Of a stretch of DNA of 64,000 nucleotides, positions 9,306 through 17,657 are shown piece by piece. Within the stretch, counting starts at the first letter, position 1. The number at the start of each line of letters is the position of its first letter. The notes under the pieces are model-generated. The model was not told where the DNA came from, ran no database searches, and worked only from the letters and a program-made list of their open reading frames with translations. The stretch lies in NCBI RefSeq assembly GCF_033963835.1, contig NZ_JAXBME010000019.1, positions 1-64,000 of the forward strand, read 5' to 3'. The translations under genes were made by a program, and so were the position numbers. This DNA is from Cytobacillus sp. IB215665. Lineage in GTDB: Bacteria; Bacillota; Bacilli; Bacillales; SM2101.

Positions 9306-9743
9306 ATTTATTTCTCCCTTCTCTTCCACGTATATTGAATTCACTAAGATATTCATCTATTTAAGTTCCATGGTGTAATTGGACTTCTATACAGCACCTA
9401 TACAAGTTTGATTGACCGTGTAGAAAAGCCTCTCTTCCCAATTCCAATATTCACGTTAACTTAAACAAGCTCACCCTGGATTTAAGACTCACAACTTTAC
9501 GTAATTCAATCTTAGCTAATACAAGGTTTTTACATAACGTGCCAGAGTATTATACTTCTCTAAGACTTAAGGCTTATAGCTAATTAAGACTAACAATCAA
9601 GCTGTTACATTCAGTTTTGAATATACTTAAAATTCAGAAAAATAAACCTGCGCAAATCTTACGCATGAAAAAAAATAACCTCCCCATCCTTTCGTCATAT
9701 ATCTAGGTGAAGGGAGGTACATTTATTTTCTTTTTCAAAATCC
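9306..9743. other. Intergenic region, no gene seen
   Basis: About 440 bp between the glycosyltransferase start and the ABC ATPase stop. Apart from the terminator at 9666-9719, I see no ORF with a ribosome site and no clear repeat copy. The promoter of the glycosyltransferase operon must lie here but was not identified. Confidence 0.5.
9666..9719 (-). terminator. Terminator of the permease-GntR-ATPase operon
   Basis: On the minus strand ACCTCCC and GGGAGGT form a stem across a long, partly paired loop, followed by TATTTTTTTT. It lies 25 bp beyond the ATPase stop codon. Confidence 0.75.
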
Positions 9744-10445
9744 TCAACTACTTTTAGGTTCATGTAAACTTTTCAAATAATCTACTATACCAATATTTTT
9801 TTCCTCATGTAAATGCTCAACATCAGTAATATTAACTACATTACCATCTCTAATTACAACAACCGTATCCAGTAAAGGTTCAACTTCATCCACTTCATGA
9901 GTTGTTATAATAACAGTTTGTTTTTCCAAATTGATAAACGATATGAGCCCTTTGACAACTGACTCTCTTACCATAGGATCTAGCCCTGAAAAAGGTTCAT
10001 CCATTAATATATAAGGTACATCCCTAGCTAGAGATAACACGATTTTTAATCGACCTCGGTTCCCTTTAGATAAATGCTTAACCTTTTGATTTGGATCTAA
10101 CTTCATAAACTTCATAATCTCAAAAGCTTTGGATAACTGAAAATCTTCAAACTGAGTTGCAAAAAATTCTATTGTCTGCTTGACGGTGTAAAATGGATAA
10201 TAATCGTCTAACTCAGATAAATAGGTTACAACATGACAAATTCGTCTGTCAGCTTGCATATTACCTACTTTCACAAAGCCTTGCGAAGGTTGTATTAATC
10301 CAGCCATCAACTTCAAAAGGGTGGATTTCCCACTGCCGTTCTCGCCGATAATTCCTATAATCTTACCTTCAGGAAATGATAAACTTACATTATGCAAAGC
10401 TGTTTTACCGATATATTTTTTCGTAACATTTTGTAATTCAATCAT
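9744..10445 (-). CDS. ABC transporter ATP-binding protein (YtrB-like)
   Basis: A 233-residue ABC ATPase with Walker A GENGSGKST near 35-43, Walker B ILMDEP near 146-151 and the switch histidine in TTHE. The signature motif is unusual, LSKGNRGR in place of LSGGQ, which is typical of the YtrB/EcsA-like group paired with GntR regulators. It overlaps the GntR gene by 4 bp. It presumably energises the permease encoded at 10818-11612. The substrate is unknown; relatives respond to cell-wall antibiotics. Confidence 0.85.
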   Translation of the reverse strand: MIELQNVTKKYIGKTALHNVSLSFPEGKIIGIIGENGSGKSTLLKLMAGLIQPSQGFVKVGNMQADRRICHVVTYLSELDDYYPFYTVKQTIEFFATQFEDFQLSKAFEIMKFMKLDPNQKVKHLSKGNRGRLKIVLSLARDVPYILMDEPFSGLDPMVRESVVKGLISFINLEKQTVIITTHEVDEVEPLLDTVVVIRDGNVVNITDVEHLHEEKNIGIVDYLKSLHEPKSS

Positions 10446-10813
10446 TTCATATTCTCCTTTACCATAAAGGATTGGATGTCTCTTATAATTTCATCTTGCT
10501 TAAATCCCATTGCAGTCATTTCTTGAATGAATTTCATAATGTGATTTGATTTAAGCTGTTCTCTTAACATTTCCAGCCTTTCTTCACTTTCTGATACAAA
10601 AGTCCCTTGCCCTCTTCTCGTTTCCACAATACCCACCCTTTCCATTTCGCTATAAGTTCGTTGAACCGTATTCGGATTTACCCCTGATTCAACTGCCATT
10701 TCACGAACTGATTTTAATTTATCACCCGGTTTTAACTCTCCCCTAACAATCTTATGACTAATCCGGTCTACTAATTGCATATAAATCGGTCTATTTGCTT
10801 GAAAGTCTTCCAT
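10442..10813 (-). CDS. GntR-family regulator, YtrA subfamily
   Basis: A 123-residue regulator with an N-terminal GntR winged helix (about 12-75, containing KSVREMAVESGVNPNTVQRT) and only a short helical tail for dimerisation, as in the YtrA group. I choose the ATG at 10813, with GGAGGT 8 nt upstream; an in-frame ATG at 10840 lies inside the permease gene and lacks a site. It is sandwiched between permease and ATPase genes. A dyad over the operon promoter (11652-11673) is the likely operator. Confidence 0.88.
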   Translation of the reverse strand: MEDFQANRPIYMQLVDRISHKIVRGELKPGDKLKSVREMAVESGVNPNTVQRTYSEMERVGIVETRRGQGTFVSESEERLEMLREQLKSNHIMKFIQEMTAMGFKQDEIIRDIQSFMVKENMK

Positions 10814-10817
10814 TACT

Positions 10818-11612
10818 TTATACCTCCAACTTCTTGTCAATAAGCCATGATGATATGAAAAACAAACATGCGGTGAATATTAAGAAAAACAAGAGTGAAC
10901 CTGCATAGATTGCTCCACTAACAAAAATACTAGGATAATATATCTCATAAGCACCCCACTCTAACATTACCTCGATGATTGATAAATTCATCAAAGAGTT
11001 AAAGAAATAAAGTGATACGATAATGATAAGGAAAAGTATTAATTTGGATCCTTTACCTATTCTAGTTTTAATGAAACGGTATATTACCCAAAAAAAGAGA
11101 ACGGTGATTGAAAGTACTGTTGAGATACTAATAATATAGAACATCTCTAGCGAGGCAAAATTAAATATTTCAGCCAAAATTGGTGATTGTAATTCTCCGT
11201 ATAGCGGAATGAAGTTAATTAATATAAAAATGATGATTGTTGCTTGTGAAATGATTAATGCACAAAAGCCATTTAAGAATTTACTAGCTATTAACTGAAA
11301 CGATGGTTGAGGATTATGCAGCCATAAATGCATTTTTTTTGCTTCTTTATTCAAGCTAGAAAACATATATACACTTAAAAATAAGACATGCAATACACTA
11401 ATAGTTAACAACGGAATAAATTTAATTAAATGATCATCTATCACCTCTAACCCATTAAGTCCAATATCAAAGTTAGACCATGATAATTTTGAATAAAGGT
11501 ACCACCCTAAAACAAAGGCTGCTGTATTTAAAATTAAAACAGCGACTAAATGACTTCTCATTAGTAAAAAATCTTTTTTCAATAACCCACTAAAGGAACT
11601 TGTTCCTACCAT
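10818..11612 (-). CDS. ABC transporter permease
   Basis: A 264-residue membrane protein with about six hydrophobic helices (near 20-40, 68-88, 108-130, 148-170, 190-212 and 230-255). It is the first gene of the permease-GntR-ATPase operon, with the GntR ribosome site embedded in its last codons. No family name is certain; it resembles ABC-2 type permeases partnered with YtrB-like ATPases. TAGGAGG precedes the ATG. Confidence 0.75.
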   Translation of the reverse strand: MVGTSSFSGLLKKDFLLMRSHLVAVLILNTAAFVLGWYLYSKLSWSNFDIGLNGLEVIDDHLIKFIPLLTISVLHVLFLSVYMFSSLNKEAKKMHLWLHNPQPSFQLIASKFLNGFCALIISQATIIIFILINFIPLYGELQSPILAEIFNFASLEMFYIISISTVLSITVLFFWVIYRFIKTRIGKGSKLILFLIIIVSLYFFNSLMNLSIIEVMLEWGAYEIYYPSIFVSGAIYAGSLLFFLIFTACLFFISSWLIDKKLEV

Positions 11613-11651
11613 TTCGCTACCTCCTAATAATTTTATTCAATAATTGTTTTA

Positions 11652-11693
11652 GTGTTCTAGTTACATAGTACACCGTAACAATATAATTGTCAA
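11652..11693 (-). promoter_or_regulatory. Promoter with GntR-type dyad operator
   Basis: The minus strand has TTGACA (11688-11693), a 17-bp spacer and TACTAT (11665-11670). Overlapping the -10 is the inverted repeat GTGTACTA-N5-CTAGAACAC (11652-11673), with 7 of 9 paired positions per arm. Placement over the -10 fits autorepression by the downstream GntR protein. Confidence 0.6.
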
Positions 11694-11716
11694 TATATGG
11701 ACAAGTCTAAAATGGC

Positions 11717-11756
11717 ATAAAAAAAGTGTAGAGAAATTATGTATCTTCTCTACACT
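11717..11756 (-). terminator. Terminator downstream of bcp
   Basis: AGTGTAGAGAA and TTCTCTACACT form a perfect 11-bp stem. On the minus strand it is followed by seven Ts. It lies about 170 bp beyond the bcp stop, with a repeat fragment in between. Confidence 0.85.
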
Positions 11757-11766
11757 CTTAAAGTAA

Positions 11767-11812
11767 GTCTTTTTTGCATTAATTGTTGTTTTTCGTACTA
11801 AACACAACTCGT
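11767..11812 (+). repeat. MITE-like element, copy E (left end only)
   Basis: GTCTTTTTTGCATTAATTGT followed by TGTTTTTCGTACTAAAC matches the left end and internal start of the repeat family. The right end is not recognisable. It starts 11 bp from the terminator hairpin at 11725-11756. The remaining bases up to bcp show nothing else. Confidence 0.55.
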
Positions 11813-11924
11813 ACCATCTCTCTCCCATAAAACGATAACAACCGAATATGACCGCTCCTAGTCGTTTGGTATTATTAGCAACAAATGAAGAGAGCCTTAT
11901 GAAAAACCGATTGATTTACCTTTG

Positions 11925-12395
11925 TTATTGTAAGTTATCCTTTATAAATTGTAGAGCTGATTCTACATGGTCTTTCACTCTAACTTTTCGCCATTCTTTT
12001 ACCACATTTCCTTCTTTATCAATGACAAAAGTTGATCTTTCAATTCCCATATACTCTTTACCAAAGTTTTTCTTCAACTTCCAAACATCGTATTCTTCAG
12101 CAACTTTATGGTCTTCATCAACGAGTAATAAGAAAGGTAATCCATGCTTTTCAATGAATTTCTTATGCCTTTCGATTGGATCCGGGCTAATCCCTAGAAT
12201 TACTGTATCTAATTCAGTAAACTGTTCATGTCTATCCCTGAAATCACACGCTTCGGTTGTACACCCAGGTGTCATGTCCTTTGGATAAAAATATACTACA
12301 ACATTTTTTCCTAAATAATTTGATAGTTTTACTTCTTCACCAGTATTTGATAATAGTTGAAAATCAGGTGCTTTTTGATTAAGTTCTAAGCTCAT
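11925..12395 (-). CDS. bcp: Thioredoxin-dependent thiol peroxidase Bcp (YgaF)
   Basis: A 156-residue peroxiredoxin of the BCP/PrxQ group, which reduces organic hydroperoxides using thioredoxin. The peroxidatic C45 sits in TPGCTTEAC, and the resolving C50 is five residues later, as in atypical two-cysteine members. I choose the ATG at 12395, with GGAGG 6 nt upstream; the longer in-frame start adds ten unlikely residues. In B. subtilis it neighbours perR, fitting a peroxide-defence role. Confidence 0.93.
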   Translation of the reverse strand: MSLELNQKAPDFQLLSNTGEEVKLSNYLGKNVVVYFYPKDMTPGCTTEACDFRDRHEQFTELDTVILGISPDPIERHKKFIEKHGLPFLLLVDEDHKVAEEYDVWKLKKNFGKEYMGIERSTFVIDKEGNVVKEWRKVRVKDHVESALQFIKDNLQ

Positions 12396-12575
12396 AGTAT
12401 GCCTCCATATATTAGCGACTGACATAGCTCGCCTTTTTTGAACACTTCTATGTAAAGTTTAACGCTAATAGGACAATAAAAACAAATGAATTGTTTTCAA
12501 ACTCAAATACATATCTGTTCTATATGTAAATACTATTAATACTGAGTAATGAAAGCTATTATGCTTTTATGTAAT

Positions 12576-12738
12576 GGCTGTTTTCGCATTGATTGTTGCT
12601 TGTCGTACTATGAACAGAATACGTATAAACCAAGTATTCGCTGCATCTTTTCATATTTAAATTGAAGTCAATTGCATAAAATTATTAATTGTTTGTCTAA
12701 ATTAGTTTCAATGTCAACAAAGTTTACGAAAAGGGCTC
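12576..12738 (+). repeat. MITE-like element, copy B
   Basis: It begins GGCTGTTTTCGCATTGATTG and ends CAACAAAGTTTACGAAAAGG, about 163 bp. The left end is the best-preserved version of the family consensus. Only a short GTAAT is shared by the flanks, so target duplication is uncertain. It fills most of the 12396-12869 gap, with the azoR terminator about 90 bp further on. Confidence 0.75.
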
Positions 12739-12825
12739 GTAATTGACAGCATTTTAGTGAGGGATTTGGAAGTTGGATACATTTTAATTTATTAATACGA
12801 TTACAACACCTTGGTAAAGCAACAA

Positions 12826-12863
12826 TAAAAAAACCACGTCGCTAATGTGACGTGGTTTTTTTG
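12826..12863. terminator. Terminator of the pirin-azoR operon
   Basis: AAACCACGTC and GACGTGGTTT form a perfect 10-bp stem with an 8-nt loop and T runs on both strands. It lies just beyond the azoR stop codon. Confidence 0.9.
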
Positions 12864-12869
12864 TCATTA

Positions 12870-13556
12870 TTAAAATGTTTTTGCTACTTCTTTTGCTTTG
12901 TTAGCCGCATTTTGGAAAATGTTCTCGGCATTTGAAGGGTCAAAGTTAACACCTTCAACTACAACTGTTTGGAAATTTTGAATGCCTATGAAGCCCATAA
13001 CAGTTTGTAAATGGCTTACAGTATGTTGCGCACTTGCTGCTGGACCTTCTGAATAAATTCCCCCGCGTGCTTCTAATAAAACAACTGGCTTATCTTCTAA
13101 TAACCCCACTGGACCATTTTCAGTATATTTGAATGTCTTTCCAGCAATTGAAATTGTATCAATATAAGCTTTTACCATCGGCGGAAAACCAAAATTCCAC
13201 ATTGGTGCAGCAAAGATCACTTTATCAGCTGCTATAAATTGATCAGTTAACTCATTCATTCTACCTACTTTTTCTTGTTCAGTTGCAGTAAGCTCTTCTT
13301 GTGCTGCGAATTTCCCCCATGCAGATAACACATCACCATCAATAAAAGGGATATTTTCATTATATAGATCTAGCTCAATAATCTCGTCATTTGGATTTTC
13401 AGTTTTATACGCATCAATAAAAGCACTTGCTAAGCGTAATGAATATGAATCTTTCTCTTGTTTTGGATTTCCTTTTACAAATAATACTTTTGTCATTTTT
13501 TCTACACTCCCATTATTAGTTTTAAATTTATTTATAATATTATTAATAAATCCCAT
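12870..13556 (-). CDS. azoR: FMN-dependent NADH:quinone/azo reductase AzoR
   Basis: A flavodoxin-fold oxidoreductase of the AzoR/NQO family, which carries out two-electron reduction of quinones and azo compounds. Family motifs include SYSLRLASAF, which binds FMN phosphate, and the APMWNFGFP stretch around residue 120. Two in-frame starts each have a ribosome site: ATG 13556 (AGGAGG) giving 228 residues, and ATG 13496 (GGGAGTG) giving 208, the usual family length. The extra 20 residues are not part of the known fold. It lies downstream of pirin; a MhqR-like operator precedes the pair. Confidence 0.9.
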   Translation of the reverse strand: MGFINNIINKFKTNNGSVEKMTKVLFVKGNPKQEKDSYSLRLASAFIDAYKTENPNDEIIELDLYNENIPFIDGDVLSAWGKFAAQEELTATEQEKVGRMNELTDQFIAADKVIFAAPMWNFGFPPMVKAYIDTISIAGKTFKYTENGPVGLLEDKPVVLLEARGGIYSEGPAASAQHTVSHLQTVMGFIGIQNFQTVVVEGVNFDPSNAENIFQNAANKAKEVAKTF

Positions 13557-13669
13557 TGTTTATCCTCCTCATTAACATGTAGAAGTCAATAACCTAATTG
13601 GTTAATCACTTCCAATAAGGCATCACCTCCAATATTGTGACAACCTATGATTTCCTAAAGTGTGCTAAG

Positions 13670-14377
13670 TTATGCAGGCAAATCAATTAGCATAAACCGT
13701 GACTGACCAACCCCATCTATTTTTAGAGACGTTACGTCTACAATACGCGCTGAATCTCTCTTATTTAATGTTGTATTTCCATTAAGAAGTAACTCTCCCT
13801 CAATGACGAAAATGAGCGTTTTTCTATCTTTATCTTGTGTAAACGCTATAGCGTTATCTGACTCTAAATCAGCTAAATAGATCGTTAGGTCTTGATTAAT
13901 ATGTGCTACTTTACTATTGTTAGGATGATTAGCGACAACAGGTAGTAAATGGTTCTTCATCGCTCCTATATCAAAAGCTGTCTTTTCATATGAAGGAGTT
14001 ACACCTTGTTCTTTCGGGAAAAACCAAAGCTGCAAAAAGTTAACATCTTCTTCACTTGATGGATTGACCTCCGAGTGAAATATTCCAGTCCCTGCTGACA
14101 TTCGTTGAATTTCACCGAAAGTCGTCGTTGCCTTATTACCTTGACTATCTTCATGTTGTAATTGCCCTGATAAGACGATTGAGACTATTTCCATTTCCTT
14201 ATGTGGATGTTTCCCAAAGCCTCGTAAAGGAGCTACAACATCATCGTTAAGTACACGTAATGGACCAAAGGATTCATTTTCTGGGTCATGATATTCCGCA
14301 AAGGAAAAACTTAAATGCGTTTTCAGCCATCCATGATTCATCTCATGTCTTGAATTAGCGGGAAATTTTTTAATCAT
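13670..14377 (-). CDS. Pirin family protein
   Basis: A 235-residue bicupin. The N-terminal cupin carries the pirin metal motif HPHKEMEIVS (near 57-66) and GTGIFHSE; the C-terminal cupin is degenerate. Pirins such as YhaK/YhhW can have quercetin 2,3-dioxygenase activity or act as redox sensors. Its pairing with an azoreductase and a MhqR-like regulator points to quinone or catechol stress. Start ATG 14377, with a good AGGGG site. Confidence 0.88.
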   Translation of the reverse strand: MIKKFPANSRHEMNHGWLKTHLSFSFAEYHDPENESFGPLRVLNDDVVAPLRGFGKHPHKEMEIVSIVLSGQLQHEDSQGNKATTTFGEIQRMSAGTGIFHSEVNPSSEEDVNFLQLWFFPKEQGVTPSYEKTAFDIGAMKNHLLPVVANHPNNSKVAHINQDLTIYLADLESDNAIAFTQDKDRKTLIFVIEGELLLNGNTTLNKRDSARIVDVTSLKIDGVGQSRFMLIDLPA

Positions 14378-14579
14378 ATTCTCTCACCCCTTCATAATAG
14401 TGTGTAAAACTTATTTCAACTCAAACCAAAACCTCATACAAATATAATCTAAATATAGAATTCTTTAATTAGAGATATATTTACAAAAAATATTAATTAC
14501 CATAAACATCTCAATTCTATATATTATTAAATCGAGGTATCATTCGACTATTATTAACACAATTGAATTGTCATGAATT

Positions 14580-14608
14580 AATATATCACGAATTCAAGAT
14601 AAATGCAA
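14580..14608 (-). promoter_or_regulatory. Promoter and MhqR-like operator for pirin-azoR
   Basis: The minus strand has TTGCAT (14603-14608), a 17-bp spacer and TATATT (14580-14585). The spacer contains TATCTTGAATTCGTGATA, i.e. 14584-14601, matching the MhqR operator TATCTCGAATTCGAGATA at 16 of 18 positions. Transcription would start about 200 bp before the pirin gene. Confidence 0.65.
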
Positions 14609-14637
14609 CCAAAAAAAATTTTGTCTCTAAATATTAA

Positions 14638-15081
14638 CTATGACTGCGAAACATGAAACCCTACTTTTTTCCATAATCCAATCATTATTTGTTTTTCATC
14701 TTCTGAAAGCACAGAGAAAATCTCATCAATGACCTTTTTATGTTTCGGAAATATATCGTCCATTAACTCGACCCCAGCTTTGGTTATTGCCGCATAAGTT
14801 ACACGACGGTCTTTCGGACAACCCTTTCGTTCAATAAGCCCTTTTTGCTCTAATTTGTCAACAACATACGTTATACTTCCACTAGCAATTAAGATATGCT
14901 CCCCTATTTTCTGCAATGGAAATTTTTCTTTATTATATAATAAATCCAGCACACCAAATTCAGTTGTGTTTAAGCCATAGCTTTTAACATCTTTACTGAC
15001 AACATCTACAATAGAACGCTGTGCTTTTGACATTACAACAAAAAGCTTAAGTGCAGAATTAATTTCTTTATTTTCTTCCAT
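14638..15081 (-). CDS. MarR-family regulator, MhqR-like
   Basis: A 147-residue MarR-type winged-helix repressor. The region LNTTEFGVLDLLYNK to ITYVVDKLEQKGLI and the DRRVTYAAIT wing closely follow MhqR, the B. subtilis repressor of quinone/catechol detoxification genes. I choose the ATG at 15081, with GAGAGG upstream; an in-frame ATG 45 bp earlier is likely false. Operators of the MhqR type overlap its own -10 and the pirin-azoR promoter. MhqR senses quinones indirectly; the cysteines here are few. Confidence 0.85.
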   Translation of the reverse strand: MEENKEINSALKLFVVMSKAQRSIVDVVSKDVKSYGLNTTEFGVLDLLYNKEKFPLQKIGEHILIASGSITYVVDKLEQKGLIERKGCPKDRRVTYAAITKAGVELMDDIFPKHKKVIDEIFSVLSEDEKQIMIGLWKKVGFHVSQS

Positions 15082-15105
15082 TATATCAAACCTCTCAATA
15101 TCCAA

Positions 15106-15146
15106 TATCTTGAATTCATTATACATAACACATCTTTCTGTGTCAA
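15106..15146 (-). promoter_or_regulatory. Autoregulated promoter of the MarR gene
   Basis: The minus strand has a perfect sigma-A promoter: TTGACA (15141-15146), 17 bp, TATAAT (15118-15123). The operator-like TATAATGAATTCAAGATA (15106-15123) begins at the -10 and matches the MhqR box at 14 of 18 positions. Binding would block RNA polymerase. Confidence 0.7.
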
Positions 15147-15225
15147 TTTATCACCCAGAAGCCTCCCTCTTCCACGCTTCGCTCCGTGGTGAGCTTAGGA
15201 AGGTAGATGAGAATATGATTTCTCA

Positions 15226-15636
15226 TTAGCTCTCCTTCTTATCAACCTGGATAACTGTCTTCACGACAAAGGCTGCTGGTATTGTGTATCCTAATAATGC
15301 CTCTGCTATCGCAATCCATCTGCCGGCTCCAACTGGTGTTATGTCACCATAACCTACAGATAATAATGTTATTGCACTGAAATACATACTTGTTTGTAGC
15401 TTAGTAAGAAAATCCCCTATTATATGTTGACCATCTTCTTTTAATATTGAATAGCCATTTTCCTCAAGTATCGTATAGATTAACCCAAACCCGATTAAGA
15501 CCGTTATATAAATAGTAACTAACGCAAACAAATTCTCAAAGGAAACTAATTGGTGGGCTTTTCGTTTTAAACTCCATATCGTTCTGACACTCATTATAAT
15601 GCAAAAAAAAGTAAGCAAGACGATAAAACTCACCAT
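15226..15636 (-). CDS. Two-TM potassium channel family protein
   Basis: A 136-residue channel subunit with a selectivity filter TLLSVGYGD near residues 91-99, a pore helix before it, and membrane helices near 5-20, 38-57 and 106-126. It has no RCK or other ligand-binding domain. It should form tetrameric K+-selective pores. Start ATG 15636 with GGAGGG. It has no obvious functional link to its neighbours. Confidence 0.85.
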   Translation of the reverse strand: MVSFIVLLTFFCIIMSVRTIWSLKRKAHQLVSFENLFALVTIYITVLIGFGLIYTILEENGYSILKEDGQHIIGDFLTKLQTSMYFSAITLLSVGYGDITPVGAGRWIAIAEALLGYTIPAAFVVKTVIQVDKKES

Positions 15637-15723
15637 TTCTATCCCTCCAATATTTCACCGAATAAACCTACTCTATATATACGAAAAAAAAACAAGCCTA
15701 TTCTCTTTTGTACATAAATAAAG

Positions 15724-15873
15724 TCTTTTTTCGAAAACTTTGTTGCTATAGAGATTAATTTAGGACCGCAATAGATAAATTGACCTCATTTTAAATGAGA
15801 AAAGATGCAACGAACGCTTAGCTTATACGGTATTTATTTCTTACGAAAAATAACAATCAACGTGAAAACAGCC
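15724..15873 (-). repeat. MITE-like element, copy C
   Basis: Reverse orientation: begins GTCTTTTTTCGAAAACTTTG and ends ATCAACGTGAAAACAGCC, 150 bp. The inner part ATGAGAAAAGATGCAACGAA and TATTTATTTCTTACGAAAAA matches copies F and J. It ends 20 bp from the terminator at 15893-15924. Confidence 0.75.
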
Positions 15874-15892
15874 TTAATTAATCGAACAAAAT

Positions 15893-15924
15893 AACCTTAG
15901 CCTAATAAAATTTAGACTAAGGTT
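15893..15924 (-). terminator. Terminator downstream of the ABC-2 exporter operon
   Basis: AACCTTAG and CTAAGGTT pair; on the minus strand a T-rich stretch (TTATTTTG) follows. It lies about 150 bp beyond the last permease gene, with repeat fragment D in between. Confidence 0.55.
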
Positions 15925-15990
15925 TTACATAAAGTAGCGCCTCGGCGTATAAAATGAAATGATGCCCCGGTATCATAGTTGTTTTTCCAA

Positions 15991-16034
15991 GTATATTTCT
16001 TAGTACGAAAAACATCAATCAACGTGAAACAACC
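15991..16034 (-). repeat. MITE-like element, copy D (fragment)
   Basis: TATTTCTTAGTACGAAAAAC and ATCAATCAACGTGAAACAACC match the left part and end of the family in reverse orientation. The other half is missing. Together with copy C it makes up most of the 15637-16075 gap. Confidence 0.6.
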
Positions 16035-16075
16035 ATCGTATTTATATAAAGGGCATAGAAATGAAATCCGTTATG

Positions 16076-16861
16076 TTAGTTGCCTGCCCCTCTATACTTT
16101 TTCACTCCTATGTTCCATATAACTACAGCTAAGACGAAAAACAAACTACCAATAATTGGAGTAATAAAAGAATATCCGTACCACTCTGTTCTCTTAAGAA
16201 AATACGCAGCTGGATAAACTCCAACAAATGCAAATGGCAATATCCATGTTAATATGTAACGGATTACTTTATTATAAATATCAACTGGATATCTTCCATA
16301 GTTTCCAATGTTATACATCATAGGCATAATTGACGTCCGAGCATCAGACCAAAAGCCTATACTAGCAATCATAATAAAAATTCCGGCATAGACAAGTGCG
16401 CCGCCGATTACAAATAAAATAAAAATCACTACATCATACCAGTGAAAAGCTAACTCCAATTGATAAGCTGCATAACTCATTATCGCAATTCCTGTCACGC
16501 CACCAAATAATGACTCAAGCTCCATCCTCTCAAGCACAATTTGAAATAAACTATGAATTGGTCTAGTTAAAATACGATCCATTTCACCTTTAACAATATA
16601 CCTCTCATTAAAATCCCAAATATTAAAAAAAGATGTAAACAAGGCGAACGGTACAAGGAAGAAGCCGTAAATAAAGATGATTTCTTCCCTACTCCACCCA
16701 TTTAGCAATTGGGTATGACCGAATACCACTAATATAAACACGAGATTTACACCTTGAAATAATAAGTCAGATAAAATTTCAACGACTAAGTTTGCTCTAT
16801 ATTGTAATCTCGTTTTTAAATATTGACTAACGTATTGAAAAAAAGTCGATATGTAAAACAC
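16076..16861 (-). CDS. ABC-2 type permease (DUF990-like), second
   Basis: A 261-residue membrane protein with six predicted helices, matching ABC-2 permeases of the daunorubicin-exporter-like group whose paired permeases sit behind a DrrA-like ATPase. I choose GTG 16861, with AAGGAGG 8 nt upstream, over the longer ATG at 16900 that lies inside the previous gene. Last gene of a three-gene exporter operon. The substrate is unknown. Confidence 0.8.
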   Translation of the reverse strand: MFYISTFFQYVSQYLKTRLQYRANLVVEILSDLLFQGVNLVFILVVFGHTQLLNGWSREEIIFIYGFFLVPFALFTSFFNIWDFNERYIVKGEMDRILTRPIHSLFQIVLERMELESLFGGVTGIAIMSYAAYQLELAFHWYDVVIFILFVIGGALVYAGIFIMIASIGFWSDARTSIMPMMYNIGNYGRYPVDIYNKVIRYILTWILPFAFVGVYPAAYFLKRTEWYGYSFITPIIGSLFFVLAVVIWNIGVKKYRGAGN

Positions 16862-16865
16862 GTTT

Positions 16866-17657
16866 TTATCCTCCTTGAACGATGAGCTGCTTTTTAGCAC
16901 TATTCCATAAAAGCTTAATAGGTATGACTAATACGATTGCCCATATAAGTTGGAACATAAGTGCTTCAATGATGTCATTTCCTTTGAATCCTTCAGTAAA
17001 TATCATACTCGGAATATAGCTAATTGCCTGAAACGGAAAGAACATCATAACTTCTTGTGCCCATAATGGATAAAAGCTAATAGGTAGCAGTAGTCCTGAA
17101 AAAAGGTCAATCACTACTCTTTTTGCACGGATTAAGCCATCGTTATTAAATAAAAAGAACGTCATTATTCCCGTAATTAAGTTAATTTGAGTATTTATAA
17201 TAAAGCTTAAAACAATTGCAATAATAAAATAAAGCCATGTTGATACACTAGTAGAAAAATTAAAAGGAAAAATTAATCCTACAATAAACATCCCTGGTAA
17301 AGAAAAAAACAACAAACGAAACAAACCTTCTCCTAAGCCTTGCATCGTCTTCATACCCAAATAGTTGTAAGGACGAATGAGTTCTATCGCTACCTTTCCT
17401 TCACGTATCTCCATTGCAATCTCTCGATCAATATTATTAAAATAAAATGCTCTAGCCATCCATGCTACCGCTACATACGTAGTCATTTGTATAACAGACA
17501 ATCCTTGTAACTCTCCCTTATCACCGTAGATTGCTGTCCATAAGAAGTAGTAGGCACCTATATTTATACTGTAAATTAAAATCCCACTGTAATAGTTTGT
17601 TCTATAAGCAAGCATCATTAAGAAGCGTATTCTAATCATTTCTATGTATTTATCCAT
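16866..17657 (-). CDS. ABC-2 type permease, first
   Basis: A 263-residue membrane protein with about six helices, partner of the next permease. I choose ATG 17657, which overlaps the ATPase stop by 8 bp and has AGAAGG upstream; a TTG two codons earlier is also open. Its middle contains the conserved REIAMEIREGKVAIELIRPY-like coupling segment found in this group. Likely heterodimerises with the product of 16076-16861. Confidence 0.82.
   Translation of the reverse strand: MDKYIEMIRIRFLMMLAYRTNYYSGILIYSINIGAYYFLWTAIYGDKGELQGLSVIQMTTYVAVAWMARAFYFNNIDREIAMEIREGKVAIELIRPYNYLGMKTMQGLGEGLFRLLFFSLPGMFIVGLIFPFNFSTSVSTWLYFIIAIVLSFIINTQINLITGIMTFFLFNNDGLIRAKRVVIDLFSGLLLPISFYPLWAQEVMMFFPFQAISYIPSMIFTEGFKGNDIIEALMFQLIWAIVLVIPIKLLWNSAKKQLIVQGG

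Noticed and set aside
11848..12288. 146-codon plus-strand ORF opposite bcp
   Set aside because: bcp on the other strand is a clear peroxiredoxin with a ribosome site; this frame is its mirror.
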